Positions 27,669 to 36,776 of a stretch of DNA of 64,000 nt are shown in pieces. A program made the translations under genes and the position numbers. Origin of the DNA: M269 sp964640795 (GTDB lineage: Bacteria > Pseudomonadota > Gammaproteobacteria > Enterobacterales > Alteromonadaceae). The DNA lies in the NCBI GenBank assembly GCA_964640795.1, contig CAZXIN010000012.1, positions 60,147-124,146 of the forward strand. The letters run 5' to 3'. Under the pieces are notes generated by a model, which saw only the letters and a program-made list of their open reading frames with translations, made no database searches and had not been told where the DNA came from. The first letter of the stretch is position 1, and each line of letters opens with the position of its first letter.

Positions 27669-29071
27669 GCTATGGGCCCCCTAAACCTTTCAAACTTTCC
27701 CACAGGAGATACCTCTATAGCTTCAACGACTCTTTCCATTCGAGCACTTCTAGAACCTTTAACCAAAATACTGATATCGCGATTCTCACCTCTTAGAGTG
27801 TCTTCCAAATAGCAGACGAGCGCGTCGATATCATGAAAGTGGCCCCCTCTCTCACTAAAACAATCACTGGCTGATTGGCTTAGCACACCTAATGTTAGTA
27901 GGTTGTCTACTCCTTGTTGTAGTGCGTATTCTCCAGCCTGTTGATGATAAAAACGCGCTTTTTCACCCAACTCTCCCATATCCCCTAACACCAAAATACG
28001 ACGACCAGGATAAGTTGCTAGCAGATCAGTGGCAGCTTTTACTGAGCCGACATTGGCATTGTATGTATCATCAAGTAGGCGTACCTGAGAAGAGATATGC
28101 TTAATATTTAGGCGGCCCGCCACAATAGGCATTGAACTCAAACCTAGCTGAATGTCTTCCAGTGTTGCACCCACGTTCATACACAGCGCAGCTGCACACA
28201 AGGCATTACTCACGTTGTGGCCACCAGGGATTGTCAACGTGACAAAAGCTCTACCTTGCGGCGTGCTCAACATAAATTGAGGGCAACCGTCCATATCTAG
28301 CTCAACATCTGATGCAAAGAAATCTGCATCATGTTCGCCGAAAGTTTTAACCTTGTTGTACTTCAGTTTACCTTTCCAAAATTCGGCGAATTGACTGTCC
28401 GCATTCACAAGAGCAACGCCATCGTCGCTTAGTCCACGGTAAATTTCGCTTTTCGCTCTCGCAACACCAAGTAAGCTGCCGAAACCTTCCAAATGGGCAG
28501 CCGCAGCATTGACAATGGTAGCGACATCCGGCTTGACCAAATTAGTGGTGTAAGCAATCTCTCCCAGATGGTTCGCACCCATTTCAATCACTGCAAATTC
28601 GTGATGCTCTTCTAATCTAAGCAGCGTCAGTGGCACACCAATATCATTATTAAAATTGCCTTTAGTCGCTAACACTTTTCCTCGCCTAGCAAGAATGCTA
28701 GCAGCCATCTCCTTCACTGTCGTTTTGCCACTACTACCCGTCACACCAACCGTCTTTGGCATCACTCTCTGTTTTACAGCAGCTCCTAAGTCGCCCAGTG
28801 CAATTTTGGTATCCTCGACCAATATGTAAGGTAATGATGTTTCGATTTCTTCACTGACTATTAAAGCAATCGCACCTTTGTCTTTCGCGGCATCAACGAA
28901 GTGATGTGCATTATACTGAGGTCCAACAAGGGCGATGAATAATGCCCCCGCATCAATAGCTCTTGTGTCAGTGCTGACACTGCGAATTGTAACCTGTTTT
29001 GAGTCAGCACTCTGGCTAACCAATTGTCCATTTGTACATTCAGCAACCTCTTGCAAAGTCATGGCTATCAT
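27662..29071 (-). CDS. murF: UDP-MurNAc-tripeptide--D-Ala-D-Ala ligase MurF
   Basis: Completes the UDP-MurNAc pentapeptide. The 469 residues have an N-terminal substrate domain with SVSTDTRAIDAGALFIAL, the ATP loop VTGSSGKTTVKEM, NNDIGVPLTLLRL, EMGANHLGEI, DDTYNANVGSVKAA and LGDMGELG. The ATG at 29071 forms an ATGA overlap with murE; a second ATG at 29062 is an alternative. Confidence 0.97.
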   Translation of the reverse strand: MIAMTLQEVAECTNGQLVSQSADSKQVTIRSVSTDTRAIDAGALFIALVGPQYNAHHFVDAAKDKGAIALIVSEEIETSLPYILVEDTKIALGDLGAAVKQRVMPKTVGVTGSSGKTTVKEMAASILARRGKVLATKGNFNNDIGVPLTLLRLEEHHEFAVIEMGANHLGEIAYTTNLVKPDVATIVNAAAAHLEGFGSLLGVARAKSEIYRGLSDDGVALVNADSQFAEFWKGKLKYNKVKTFGEHDADFFASDVELDMDGCPQFMLSTPQGRAFVTLTIPGGHNVSNALCAAALCMNVGATLEDIQLGLSSMPIVAGRLNIKHISSQVRLLDDTYNANVGSVKAATDLLATYPGRRILVLGDMGELGEKARFYHQQAGEYALQQGVDNLLTLGVLSQSASDCFSERGGHFHDIDALVCYLEDTLRGENRDISILVKGSRSARMERVVEAIEVSPVGKFERFRGPIAC

Positions 29072-30585
29072 TGTGTATTCTCCTTCACTAACTGCTGAAT
29101 AAATTGTCTTTCGTTATAATCTAATCGTTGATTGTTGATGATTTGGTAGTCTTCATGGCCTTTACCGGCTACTAACACAACATCATTAGGGTTGGCATGT
29201 ATCTTCGCGTACCGAATCGCCTTTTTACGATCAAGCTCTACATATATGTGCTCTGGTTCATGACAACCAGTAAGAATGTCATGAACAATGTTCATTGGGT
29301 CTTCACTTCGACTATTGTCATTGGTGAGTACAACTTGGTCAGCTAAACGCTCGGCTAGTGCTCCCATCATTGGACGCTTACCTTTATCACGCTCACCGCC
29401 ACAGCCAAAAACACACCATAAGCGTTGCTTATAATGCAATCGAGCTGTATGCAAAGAGTTTTCAAGAGCATCTGGCGTATGCGCGTAATCAACAATAAAG
29501 TTAACTTTGTTATCACCTTTGATGACTTCCATACGGCCTGAAACCCCTGTGATCTTTGGTACAAGTGTTTCTATTTGCTTCAAGCTAATGCCTAAACAAA
29601 GGTGTGTTGCTATCGCACTCAGTAAATTCAATACATTGAACTCTCCGAGGAGAGACGTATTGATGTCACATGATCCCCAACTGGACACCAACTTAAAGGT
29701 GATACTTTGTTCTGAGTATTGAATGTCTTGCGCGACACAATACTTGAATTCATGATCGTTTGGCTTATCTGTCCCAACAATCACCGCTGTTTGTTCATCA
29801 GAAAGTTCAGCTAGCCAATTTTTATGTTCAACGTCTTTTTGATTTAAGATCACCCATCGTAAGCCGGGCTGCTTCAATAGTAACCGCTTAGCTTTTGCGT
29901 ACTCTTCAAACGTACCATGATAATCAAGATGATCACGTGTCAAATTAGTAAAAACGGCCACTTGCGTATTGATATCATCCAAACGCCTTTGTACCAATGC
30001 ATGAGAAGAGGCCTCAAGTGCAACCAGTTTCGCTCCTTGCTCCCCAAAATCATTCAACAATTTTTGCATGGTGATCGCATCAGGCGTTGTATTAATCGTT
30101 GGGATGGAGCGGCTTTGGCAGTATGCTCCTAATGTTCCGATGGAAGCAGATATTGCACCACTCAGTGTCGACAATTGGGTAATCAATTGAACTGTCGATG
30201 TCTTGCCATTCGTTCCAGTAACAGACACAACGTTAAGTTTATTCGATGGATGACGGTAAAAATATCCGGCGATTCGTGACAGAAAACGAGCTAAATCATA
30301 AAAATGGACGATCACACTATGGTCGCGCATTTCCACTTTGCCATGGCCTTCTTTCATTTCAGCATCAGCAATAATAATAGGGGCGCCCAAGCTAATTGCT
30401 TGTGGTATAAAATCACGCCCATCTTTATCGTGCCCTTTAATCGCAACAAATGCGCTATGAATCGCAACATCTCTGCTATCCAAAACCAAAGCATTCACGC
30501 CGATATCAGGCGCATCAATATCAAACGGCTCAAGTACCGCTTTTATACTGACGAAACTTTCCATGTGTGCGGTTTTGTTCATCAT
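29068..30585 (-). CDS. murE: UDP-MurNAc-L-Ala-D-Glu--2,6-diaminopimelate ligase MurE
   Basis: Adds the third peptide residue. The 505 residues include the ATP loop VTGTNGKTSTVQLI, the TINTTPDA substrate loop, LEASSHALVQRR, NLTRDHLDYHGT, DYAHTPDALE and, near the C-terminus, LTNDNSRSEDP. The DNPR-type motif that recognises meso-DAP reads DNSR here (Pro to Ser), a small deviation worth noting. GGAGGT lies ahead of the ATG; ATGA overlap with ftsI. Confidence 0.96.
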   Translation of the reverse strand: MMNKTAHMESFVSIKAVLEPFDIDAPDIGVNALVLDSRDVAIHSAFVAIKGHDKDGRDFIPQAISLGAPIIIADAEMKEGHGKVEMRDHSVIVHFYDLARFLSRIAGYFYRHPSNKLNVVSVTGTNGKTSTVQLITQLSTLSGAISASIGTLGAYCQSRSIPTINTTPDAITMQKLLNDFGEQGAKLVALEASSHALVQRRLDDINTQVAVFTNLTRDHLDYHGTFEEYAKAKRLLLKQPGLRWVILNQKDVEHKNWLAELSDEQTAVIVGTDKPNDHEFKYCVAQDIQYSEQSITFKLVSSWGSCDINTSLLGEFNVLNLLSAIATHLCLGISLKQIETLVPKITGVSGRMEVIKGDNKVNFIVDYAHTPDALENSLHTARLHYKQRLWCVFGCGGERDKGKRPMMGALAERLADQVVLTNDNSRSEDPMNIVHDILTGCHEPEHIYVELDRKKAIRYAKIHANPNDVVLVAGKGHEDYQIINNQRLDYNERQFIQQLVKENTQ

Positions 30586-32345
30586 TGCCCCGCACCTCCA
30601 TTCACGCCGCCAGTGCGAGCCAAAGAAGAAACACCTCTGGCATCAGGTGCAATATTAAGCATTTGTAAAGAACTGGCCATGACCTTACTGAATAACGGCG
30701 CTGCCGTATCGCCCGCGTAATAAAGATCACCTGCGGGTTCATTAATAAGCACAACAACCGCTATTTGAGGATCAGTCACTGGCGCAACGCCAGCAAATAT
30801 ATTGACGTACTCTTCCCCATAACCACCTGGAATAGCTTTCTTACTCGTACCTGTTTTACCAGCGACACGATAACCTGGCACGGCAGCTTTTAAGGCCGTA
30901 CCACCTTCTTGAGTTACACTTTCCATCATCTGAACAATAGCTTTTGCATGATGTTGGGAGATAACACGATCACCATCTAAAGGGACATCGTCTCGAACGA
31001 TACTTAATGGCATCTTAATCCCACCATTACCCAAGATGTTATACATGCGAGCTAGCTGTAAGCTCGTTACAGACAAACCATAGCCAAATGAAAGTGTTGC
31101 TAATTCAAACTCTGACCAGCGACGAGCTTCATTGAACAAACCTTCGCTTTCACCTAACAATTGAGTCCCTGTATTCCCAACTAACCCCATCGAATAGAAA
31201 GTATCAAGCAAGTGCTCTTTAGGCACCTGCAGTGCTAACTTAGATGTCCCGACATTACTCGAATGCTGAATAATGCCGGTGAGATCTAACTCACCATAAT
31301 TACGTCCATCTTGGACCATGCTCCCACCAACACGCATCCAACCGGGTGATGTATCAACCACACTGTTTAATTCAGCTACCCCAAACTCCAATGCGCTAAG
31401 CAGTGCAAGTGGCTTAACCGACGAGCCGGGTTCAAATGCATCCGTTGCCGCACGATTACGCACTCGGTGACTAGACCGGCTATTCGGATTATTTGGATTA
31501 AACGACGGGCTGTTGACCATAGCGAGGATTTCGCCAGTATGAACATCTGTTACGACAATAGACCCAGAAGTTGCCTTGTAATACTGAACAGCTTCTTTGA
31601 GCTCTCGATAAACCATCGCTTGCACCCGCTGATCTATTGTCAACGAGACATCTTTTGCTTGCTTCCCTTTTTCTTCATCAAGCAATTCAACTTGCCGTCC
31701 AACTCTGTCACGCCTTATGACACGTTTATCTGGTGTCGAAGTTAAACGTTCGTTATACAGCTTCTCAATCCCTTCTAAACCATCATCATCTACACCAGTG
31801 AAGCCAACTAAATGCGCTGACACCTCGCCTGTAGGGTAATAGCGTCTAGATTCTTCCCTTAGATATAAACCAGGGATCTTAAGTTGTTTAACATAGTCGG
31901 CCATCGCCGTAGAGACTTGACGTTGGATGTATACAAAACGCTTTTTAGGGTTGCCCACTTTGGCAATGAGCTTTTCGTAGTCTTGACCTAGCACATCTGC
32001 TAGTGCTTGCCAGCGCTTTGTTTGCTGGAGCCCATTCTTGTTATGAACTATCTTAGGATCAGCATAAATAGCTTGCACGGGAATGCTGACGGCTAACTCA
32101 ACACCATTGCGATCTAAAATCATACCGCGATGTGCCGCGGAATGGCGCACACGTAATGTCCGATTGTCGCCTTGTTTAACTAGCTGGTCAGGGTCAATCA
32201 CTTGGATGTAAGCTGCTCGCGCAGCTAACCCTGTAAACACGGAAATAACCACACCTACTACTAACCAAAAACGCCACTGTCTAAATTGTGGCTTATTTGA
32301 GGGGGTATTCTTTTTATTGGACTTCACTTGTCTGGTTACCATCAC
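30582..32345 (-). CDS. ftsI: Peptidoglycan D,D-transpeptidase FtsI (PBP3)
   Basis: Class B penicillin-binding protein that cross-links septal peptidoglycan. It has 587 residues with a cytoplasmic basic N-terminus, one membrane segment (~27-47), a pedestal domain and a transpeptidase domain. The three catalytic motifs are present: SSVK in FEPGSSVKPLALLSAL, SSN in IQHSSNVGTSK and KTG in VAGKTGTSKK. Coupled by ATGA overlaps to ftsL and murE. Confidence 0.97.
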   Translation of the reverse strand: MMVTRQVKSNKKNTPSNKPQFRQWRFWLVVGVVISVFTGLAARAAYIQVIDPDQLVKQGDNRTLRVRHSAAHRGMILDRNGVELAVSIPVQAIYADPKIVHNKNGLQQTKRWQALADVLGQDYEKLIAKVGNPKKRFVYIQRQVSTAMADYVKQLKIPGLYLREESRRYYPTGEVSAHLVGFTGVDDDGLEGIEKLYNERLTSTPDKRVIRRDRVGRQVELLDEEKGKQAKDVSLTIDQRVQAMVYRELKEAVQYYKATSGSIVVTDVHTGEILAMVNSPSFNPNNPNSRSSHRVRNRAATDAFEPGSSVKPLALLSALEFGVAELNSVVDTSPGWMRVGGSMVQDGRNYGELDLTGIIQHSSNVGTSKLALQVPKEHLLDTFYSMGLVGNTGTQLLGESEGLFNEARRWSEFELATLSFGYGLSVTSLQLARMYNILGNGGIKMPLSIVRDDVPLDGDRVISQHHAKAIVQMMESVTQEGGTALKAAVPGYRVAGKTGTSKKAIPGGYGEEYVNIFAGVAPVTDPQIAVVVLINEPAGDLYYAGDTAAPLFSKVMASSLQMLNIAPDARGVSSLARTGGVNGGAGQ

Positions 32346-32662
32346 CGAATCCTTACGACGACTTCTTCGTCGGGACTGGGCCGATGCATATTCAGCTGTT
32401 TTTTAACTAAAGTCTCAATTCTGTTGTGTTCGGTCAAAGCACTTTGTTCCAAAACTAAATGCCGCCACTCAATATCCAGACGATCACGCTCCTGCATCAA
32501 TTGTTCAAGCACAATGCTGCGCTGCCTGTTCTCGTGACTACTCAACACAACAGTTGCTGCGCTCGCGATAACAAGAAAAAATAAAAACAACTGTAAGGGA
32601 TGCCTTATCAGATCAGACAAAATGATTTTGACTAGATTGAAGCTTTTAGTGGTCTGAGTCAT
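32342..32662 (-). CDS. ftsL: Cell division protein FtsL
   Basis: A 106-residue bitopic divisome protein. A short cytoplasmic part is followed by one membrane segment (~24-41) and a periplasmic leucine-zipper-like helix (EQLMQERDRLDIEWRHLVLEQSAL). It forms the FtsQLB complex that activates FtsWI. Identified by position, topology and the ERDRLDIEWRHL pattern. ATGA overlaps on both sides. Confidence 0.92.
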   Translation of the reverse strand: MTQTTKSFNLVKIILSDLIRHPLQLFLFFLVIASAATVVLSSHENRQRSIVLEQLMQERDRLDIEWRHLVLEQSALTEHNRIETLVKKQLNMHRPSPDEEVVVRIR

Positions 32663-33597
32663 AATTTTTCCGCCACACGCAATACCGAACTTCTCGAACG
32701 AGGGTTATATTCCACTTCATTCGCAGACGGTTTAGTCGCTTTGCCAATCAAGCGCAGTACTTTATGAGAGTCAATCTGCTCATTGGTCAACGGCATACCT
32801 GCTGGAACTTTTAAGCCTTGGCTTTGCTCTTTCATGAATCGCTTAACAATGCGATCTTCAAGTGAGTGAAAACTGATGACTGCAAGCCGACCACTAGGCT
32901 TAAGTTGCTCGACGGCAGTACTCAAACCGCTTTTTATTTCTTCTAACTCACCATTGATATGAATACGAATTGCCTGAAAGGTACGAGTTGCTGGGTGCTT
33001 GTGTTGATCTATTTTGGGTACACTAGAAACCACAATATCGGCCAACTGTTTTGTGGTTGCTATCGGTTGAATTTCCCTAGCTTCTAATATTCCATGTGCT
33101 ATTCGACGGCCAAACTTCTCTTCGCCATAGTCTTTTATCACAGAGACAATATCTTCTAGTTCAGCATAAGATAACCACTCAGCTGCGCTCATTCCCTGAC
33201 TTGTATCCATACGCATATCAAGCGGGCCATCACGTAAAAAACTAAAGCCGCGTTCCGATTCATCAAGTTGTGGCGAAGAAACACCAAGATCCATCAGGAT
33301 ACCGTCAAGCTCTCTACATAACCCTAAAGTGTCCAGCACCTCAGCCATTTGTGTAAATTGACAATGGTGTATAGAAAAGCGCTTATCGCCTGACAATGAA
33401 CTCGCAGCCTCAATAGCCGTTAAGTCTCTGTCTAGAGCAATTAAACGACCTCGCTCTGAGAGTTGCGCCAAAACCTGAGTAGAATGTCCTCCACGGCCAA
33501 AAGTCGCATCCAAATAAACGCCATCCGGTTTTATATCCAGTGCTGCAATAGACTCCGCGAGTAAAACGGATTCGTGAGCTTTTTTATGCGTAGTCAT
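32659..33597 (-). CDS. rsmH: 16S rRNA (cytosine1402-N4)-methyltransferase RsmH
   Basis: SAM-dependent methyltransferase for C1402 of 16S rRNA (formerly MraW). The 312 residues carry HESVLLAESIAAL, DATFGRGGHSTQVL, LDRDLTAIEAA, GILMDLGVSSPQLDE, and FHSLEDRIVKRFM near the C-terminus. Second gene of the dcw cluster, overlapping the mraZ stop by 1 bp. Confidence 0.97.
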   Translation of the reverse strand: MTTHKKAHESVLLAESIAALDIKPDGVYLDATFGRGGHSTQVLAQLSERGRLIALDRDLTAIEAASSLSGDKRFSIHHCQFTQMAEVLDTLGLCRELDGILMDLGVSSPQLDESERGFSFLRDGPLDMRMDTSQGMSAAEWLSYAELEDIVSVIKDYGEEKFGRRIAHGILEAREIQPIATTKQLADIVVSSVPKIDQHKHPATRTFQAIRIHINGELEEIKSGLSTAVEQLKPSGRLAVISFHSLEDRIVKRFMKEQSQGLKVPAGMPLTNEQIDSHKVLRLIGKATKPSANEVEYNPRSRSSVLRVAEKL

Positions 33598-34055
33598 TAG
33601 AGTGAGAAGTCTTGTAAGCGTTCTGGCGTTTCAAAATCGCCTATTGACTCGATTTCGATATCTTGCTGAATTTGTTGTTGCCAGATATCCGCATCCCATA
33701 TTTCGAACTTATTAAGTTGACCAACCAGCATAATTTGTTTGTCTAATTTGGCATGCTGGCGTAAAGGGGGCGCAATAAGTAACCGTCCGTTACCATCCAT
33801 TTCACCTTCCATAGCGTAACCAAGCAAAAGTCTTTGCAATCGACGCTCATGTGGATTCATACTGGATAGCCGACTGAGCTTAAGTTCAATTTCTTCCCAT
33901 TCAGGCAGCGGATATAACAGGAGACAAGATTGTTGTGTATCAATAGTACAAACAAGCTGGCCATTGCAGTCATCTATTAAAGAGGCACGAAAACGCGTAG
34001 GAATGGTTAATCGCCCCTTAGAATCTAGATTAATTGCACTGGCGCCGCGAAACAT
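33597..34055 (-). CDS. mraZ: Transcriptional regulator MraZ
   Basis: AbrB-fold DNA-binding protein and first gene of the dcw cluster, which it represses through direct repeats upstream of itself. The 152 residues contain two SpoVT-AbrB-like half domains: FRGASAINLDSKGRLTIPTRFR, then GEMDGNGRLLIAPPLRQHAKL. Three CCACTTT repeats about 80-106 bp upstream fit its operator. Confidence 0.96.
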   Translation of the reverse strand: MFRGASAINLDSKGRLTIPTRFRASLIDDCNGQLVCTIDTQQSCLLLYPLPEWEEIELKLSRLSSMNPHERRLQRLLLGYAMEGEMDGNGRLLIAPPLRQHAKLDKQIMLVGQLNKFEIWDADIWQQQIQQDIEIESIGDFETPERLQDFSL

Positions 34056-34134
34056 TCCGAAACCCTGAGTTATGTCGTTATTATTTAGAATCTGACATTT
34101 TCGCGTAAAATTGCTTCAAAACTGCAATCGAGAT

Positions 34135-34161
34135 CCACTTTATGCCACTTTCTCCCACTTT
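34135..34161 (-). promoter_or_regulatory. MraZ-binding direct repeats
   Basis: Three copies of CCACTTT (minus strand AAAGTGG) at 34135, 34145 and 34155, with an exact 10-bp period, i.e. on one face of the helix. Triple GTGG repeats spaced 10 bp upstream of mraZ are the known MraZ operator design. Confidence 0.88.
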
Positions 34162-34334
34162 GTACAGTTTAGGTATCTGCGGATGCCCCTGTCAAGGCAA
34201 AACGTGTGCTTCTTTAGTCTATTAAGTTAGGTTTTTATTCCTTTACGGCAGAGAGTTGTAATAAGCAAAAAATGAGGGGAAGTAAAAATTCCATGATCGA
34301 ACAGTCAGCAAAATCGCAACGCGATTCGCTGAGC

Positions 34335-34365
34335 TTGAAATAGCTGGCTATTTTAGTAATATAAT
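34335..34365 (+). promoter_or_regulatory. Candidate promoter of the galactose operon
   Basis: TTGAAA (34335-34340) with TAATAT at 16-bp spacing, or a perfect TATAAT (34360-34365) at 19-bp spacing. It lies 78-108 bp before the SDR start codon. AATAATATCAATA (34363-34375), overlapping its -10 side, recurs with one mismatch in the receptor promoter. Confidence 0.5.
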
Positions 34366-34443
34366 AATATCAATAAACCTATTTATCAGAGGGCTATCAC
34401 CCTCAATTTAAAGATACGAACGAAGCCAATTAGGTGACTTTTA

Positions 34444-35214
34444 ATGATAACAGGACATGCTCAATACCCCAGTTTAAAAGGTAAAGTGATCTATCTTACC
34501 GGTGGAGCTACAGGTATAGGTGCTTGCTTAGTTGAGAGACTGAGTCAGCAAGGGTGTCATGTTATTTTTAACGATATTCTCGACGTTGAAGCCAGAGAAC
34601 TATGTAAGCGCATCAATGAAAGCACAGGCCAAAGGCCCGAGTTTCATTTAGCTGATGTGACAGAGATTGATCAAATCAAAGCCAGTATCGATAAAGCACA
34701 TTTAGATCATGGCCGAATAGATATCTTGATCAACAATGTCTCTAACGATGCGCGGCATAAACCACTCGAAGTAACACAAGAAGAATGGGCAAAGTTGATG
34801 CGAGTGAATCTTGATGCTTCTTTCTTCTGCTGCCAGCACATCATTCCATTGATGCAATCTCAAGGTGGGGGCAACATTATTAATATGAGCTCAATCAATG
34901 TCTTGATCGGCCCTTATAATATGCCTAGCTACGTTGCGGCCAAAGCTGGCATTAATGGTTTAACAAAGGCACTCGCTAATCAATATGGCAGTGACAATAT
35001 TCGAGTAAACAGTATCCTACCTGGTTGGGTTGTCACTGAGAGACAACTTTCTTTATGGCTTACGCCTGAAAACGAAGAAGAATGGCAGAGCCGGGTGGCC
35101 ATTAAAGGCCGTTTATTACCGGATGATGTTGCCAATTTGACGTTATTCTTGGCGTCAGACGATAGTAAGATGATCACGGGGCAAGAGATGATCATAGACG
35201 CAGGTAGAACGTAA
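34444..35214 (+). CDS. SDR-family sugar dehydrogenase, probable D-galactose 1-dehydrogenase
   Basis: NAD(P)-dependent short-chain dehydrogenase of 256 residues. Glycine-rich loop TGGATGIG, NNVSND in place of NNAG, catalytic Ser in NMSSINVLIG and YxxxK in YVAAKAGINGLTKALA are all visible. The overall pattern (YPSLKGK start, ARHKPLEVT, TGQEMIIDAG end) resembles the SDR aldose dehydrogenases such as Caulobacter D-xylose dehydrogenase and rhizobial galactose dehydrogenases. As first gene of an operon with DgoK, DgoA and a lactonase, oxidation of D-galactose to galactonolactone is the likely role. The exact sugar is inferred from context. Confidence 0.82.
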   Translation: MITGHAQYPSLKGKVIYLTGGATGIGACLVERLSQQGCHVIFNDILDVEARELCKRINESTGQRPEFHLADVTEIDQIKASIDKAHLDHGRIDILINNVSNDARHKPLEVTQEEWAKLMRVNLDASFFCCQHIIPLMQSQGGGNIINMSSINVLIGPYNMPSYVAAKAGINGLTKALANQYGSDNIRVNSILPGWVVTERQLSLWLTPENEEEWQSRVAIKGRLLPDDVANLTLFLASDDSKMITGQEMIIDAGRT

Positions 35215-35215
35215 T

Positions 35216-36169
35216 ATGTATGGTACGGAAACATATATATTAGGTGATTGGGGGACGAGCCAGTGTCGCCTTTATTTATGCAAAGGTGATGATTCTATTG
35301 GCACCTTTCAAATCATCGATGAAGCCATAGGTCAAGGCATTAAACATCTAACGAACCCCCAAGAATACTTTTTTAAACTCTGTCAGTCTTGGTTGTCTCG
35401 ATATGGACAGATGCCTGTTTATCTTATTGGTGTTGTCGGTTCAGATGCCGGCTGGCAAAGAGCAGGCTACATACCTTGCCCTACAGTCATCGACACGATA
35501 TTTAATAATAGCCTCTCTTTTGTTGCAAAAGGGTGTCAAATACATATCGTTCCCGGGTTATCATGCACCAACCCTTTGAACTTACCAGACACATTAAGAG
35601 GTGAAGAAACACAAATCATTGGTTGGATAGTAAAAAACCCTACTCAAAAAGGACAACTATTGTGTTTGCCAGGTACGCATACTAAATGGGCACACATAGA
35701 TTTCGGACAAGTTAATTCCTTTTTAACCAGTCCAGTGGGTGAGCTTTACGACATCATTAACAATCATTCTGTTATTTCGACACCTGAGAATAAAAAGCAG
35801 TGGGATCAGGCAAGCTTCGATGAAGGTTTAGCCGTTGCATTGGATAATTCTCAAAACATACTCCACAGCATATTTTCATGTCGAGCCCGATTGCTGCTCA
35901 AAGGCAAACCAGAAAGCTCTTCTGCATCCTATTTATCGGGCTTGTTGATTGGTTCTGATGTCAGGGATGCCATTGGTCACTTTCGCCACTTTAATAAAAT
36001 TACCGTCATCGGCAATGACGACGTCATGCCATTGTATATTCAGGCTTTGCGAGAATGCGGCATCAATGCCGACAGTATGAAGGGGCAAGATGCTTCACTG
36101 GCTGGATTGAAAGCTTTCGTGAGCAGTGTAGGAGGAGCACCAGAACATCATGTTAGAATGTCTGGATAA
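35216..36169 (+). CDS. dgoK: 2-dehydro-3-deoxygalactonokinase
   Basis: Phosphorylates 2-keto-3-deoxygalactonate to KDPGal in the De Ley-Doudoroff pathway. The 317 residues match the DGOK family: YILGDWGTSQCRLYL at the N-terminus, GVVGSDAGWQ, LRGEETQIIGW, LCLPGTHTKW, FLTSPVGELYDII, and a C-terminal GLLIGSDVRDA and QDASLAGLKAF. It starts 1 bp after the SDR stop and its end overlaps dgoA by 20 bp, so the genes are co-transcribed. Confidence 0.93.
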   Translation: MYGTETYILGDWGTSQCRLYLCKGDDSIGTFQIIDEAIGQGIKHLTNPQEYFFKLCQSWLSRYGQMPVYLIGVVGSDAGWQRAGYIPCPTVIDTIFNNSLSFVAKGCQIHIVPGLSCTNPLNLPDTLRGEETQIIGWIVKNPTQKGQLLCLPGTHTKWAHIDFGQVNSFLTSPVGELYDIINNHSVISTPENKKQWDQASFDEGLAVALDNSQNILHSIFSCRARLLLKGKPESSSASYLSGLLIGSDVRDAIGHFRHFNKITVIGNDDVMPLYIQALRECGINADSMKGQDASLAGLKAFVSSVGGAPEHHVRMSG

Positions 36170-36776
36170 ATTCCCACTCATAGCAATATTACGAGGCTTA
36201 ACACCTGAGCATGCAATTGACGTTAGCCAAACACTTATCGATGCAGGCATCCATATCATGGAAGTACCGCTCAACTCACCTAATGCACTCATCAGCATAG
36301 AAAAACTATCCAACAACCTTCCTTCTGAATGTCTCTTAGGGGCTGGAACAGTACTAACACCAAAACAAGTTGTCGCTTGCGAAAATGCTGGAGCTAAACT
36401 TATTATTTCGCCAAACACAGATATTGACGTGATAAAACAAACGGTCTCAAGAGATTTGTGCTCCATCCCAGGCGTGGCAACAGCGACAGAAGCATTGCAA
36501 GCAACAACTTACGGTGCAAATCATTTAAAACTGTTCCCTGCGGATACTTATGGTTTCAATCATATTAATGCACTGAAAGCTATATTACCGCCAAACACAC
36601 GCATTATAGCTGTCGGAGGCGTTCAAACGTCAAACATCCATCAATGGTTTAAGGCCGGCAGTGACGGCGTAGGTCTGGGATCATGTTTGTTTAAGCCTGA
36701 TATGAGCTTAAATGACATTTATAATATCGCAAAGGATCTGGTACTCGCCAGACAACAGGCACTTGAATATGCGTGA
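36150..36776 (+). CDS. dgoA: 2-dehydro-3-deoxy-6-phosphogalactonate aldolase
   Basis: Class I aldolase splitting KDPGal into pyruvate and glyceraldehyde 3-phosphate. The 208 residues align closely with E. coli DgoA: FPLIAILRGLTPEHA, EVPLNSPNAL, LGAGTVLTPKQV, SPNTDIDVI, PGVATATEA, the Schiff-base lysine in HLKLFPADTYG, AVGGVQTSNIHQW and GLGSCLF. The start lies inside the dgoK frame with GGAGGAG 12 bp ahead. Confidence 0.94.
   Translation: MLECLDKFPLIAILRGLTPEHAIDVSQTLIDAGIHIMEVPLNSPNALISIEKLSNNLPSECLLGAGTVLTPKQVVACENAGAKLIISPNTDIDVIKQTVSRDLCSIPGVATATEALQATTYGANHLKLFPADTYGFNHINALKAILPPNTRIIAVGGVQTSNIHQWFKAGSDGVGLGSCLFKPDMSLNDIYNIAKDLVLARQQALEYA

Larger units (their letters stand above)
34056..34443. 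other. Divergent intergenic region between mraZ and the galactose operon
   Basis: 388 bp without a gene. It holds the MraZ repeats (34135-34161) for the leftward dcw cluster and a plausible promoter (34335-34365) for the rightward sugar operon. A small GAGGG/CCCTC hairpin (34389-34404) sits in the leader of the sugar operon. No other gene was recognised. Confidence 0.8.
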
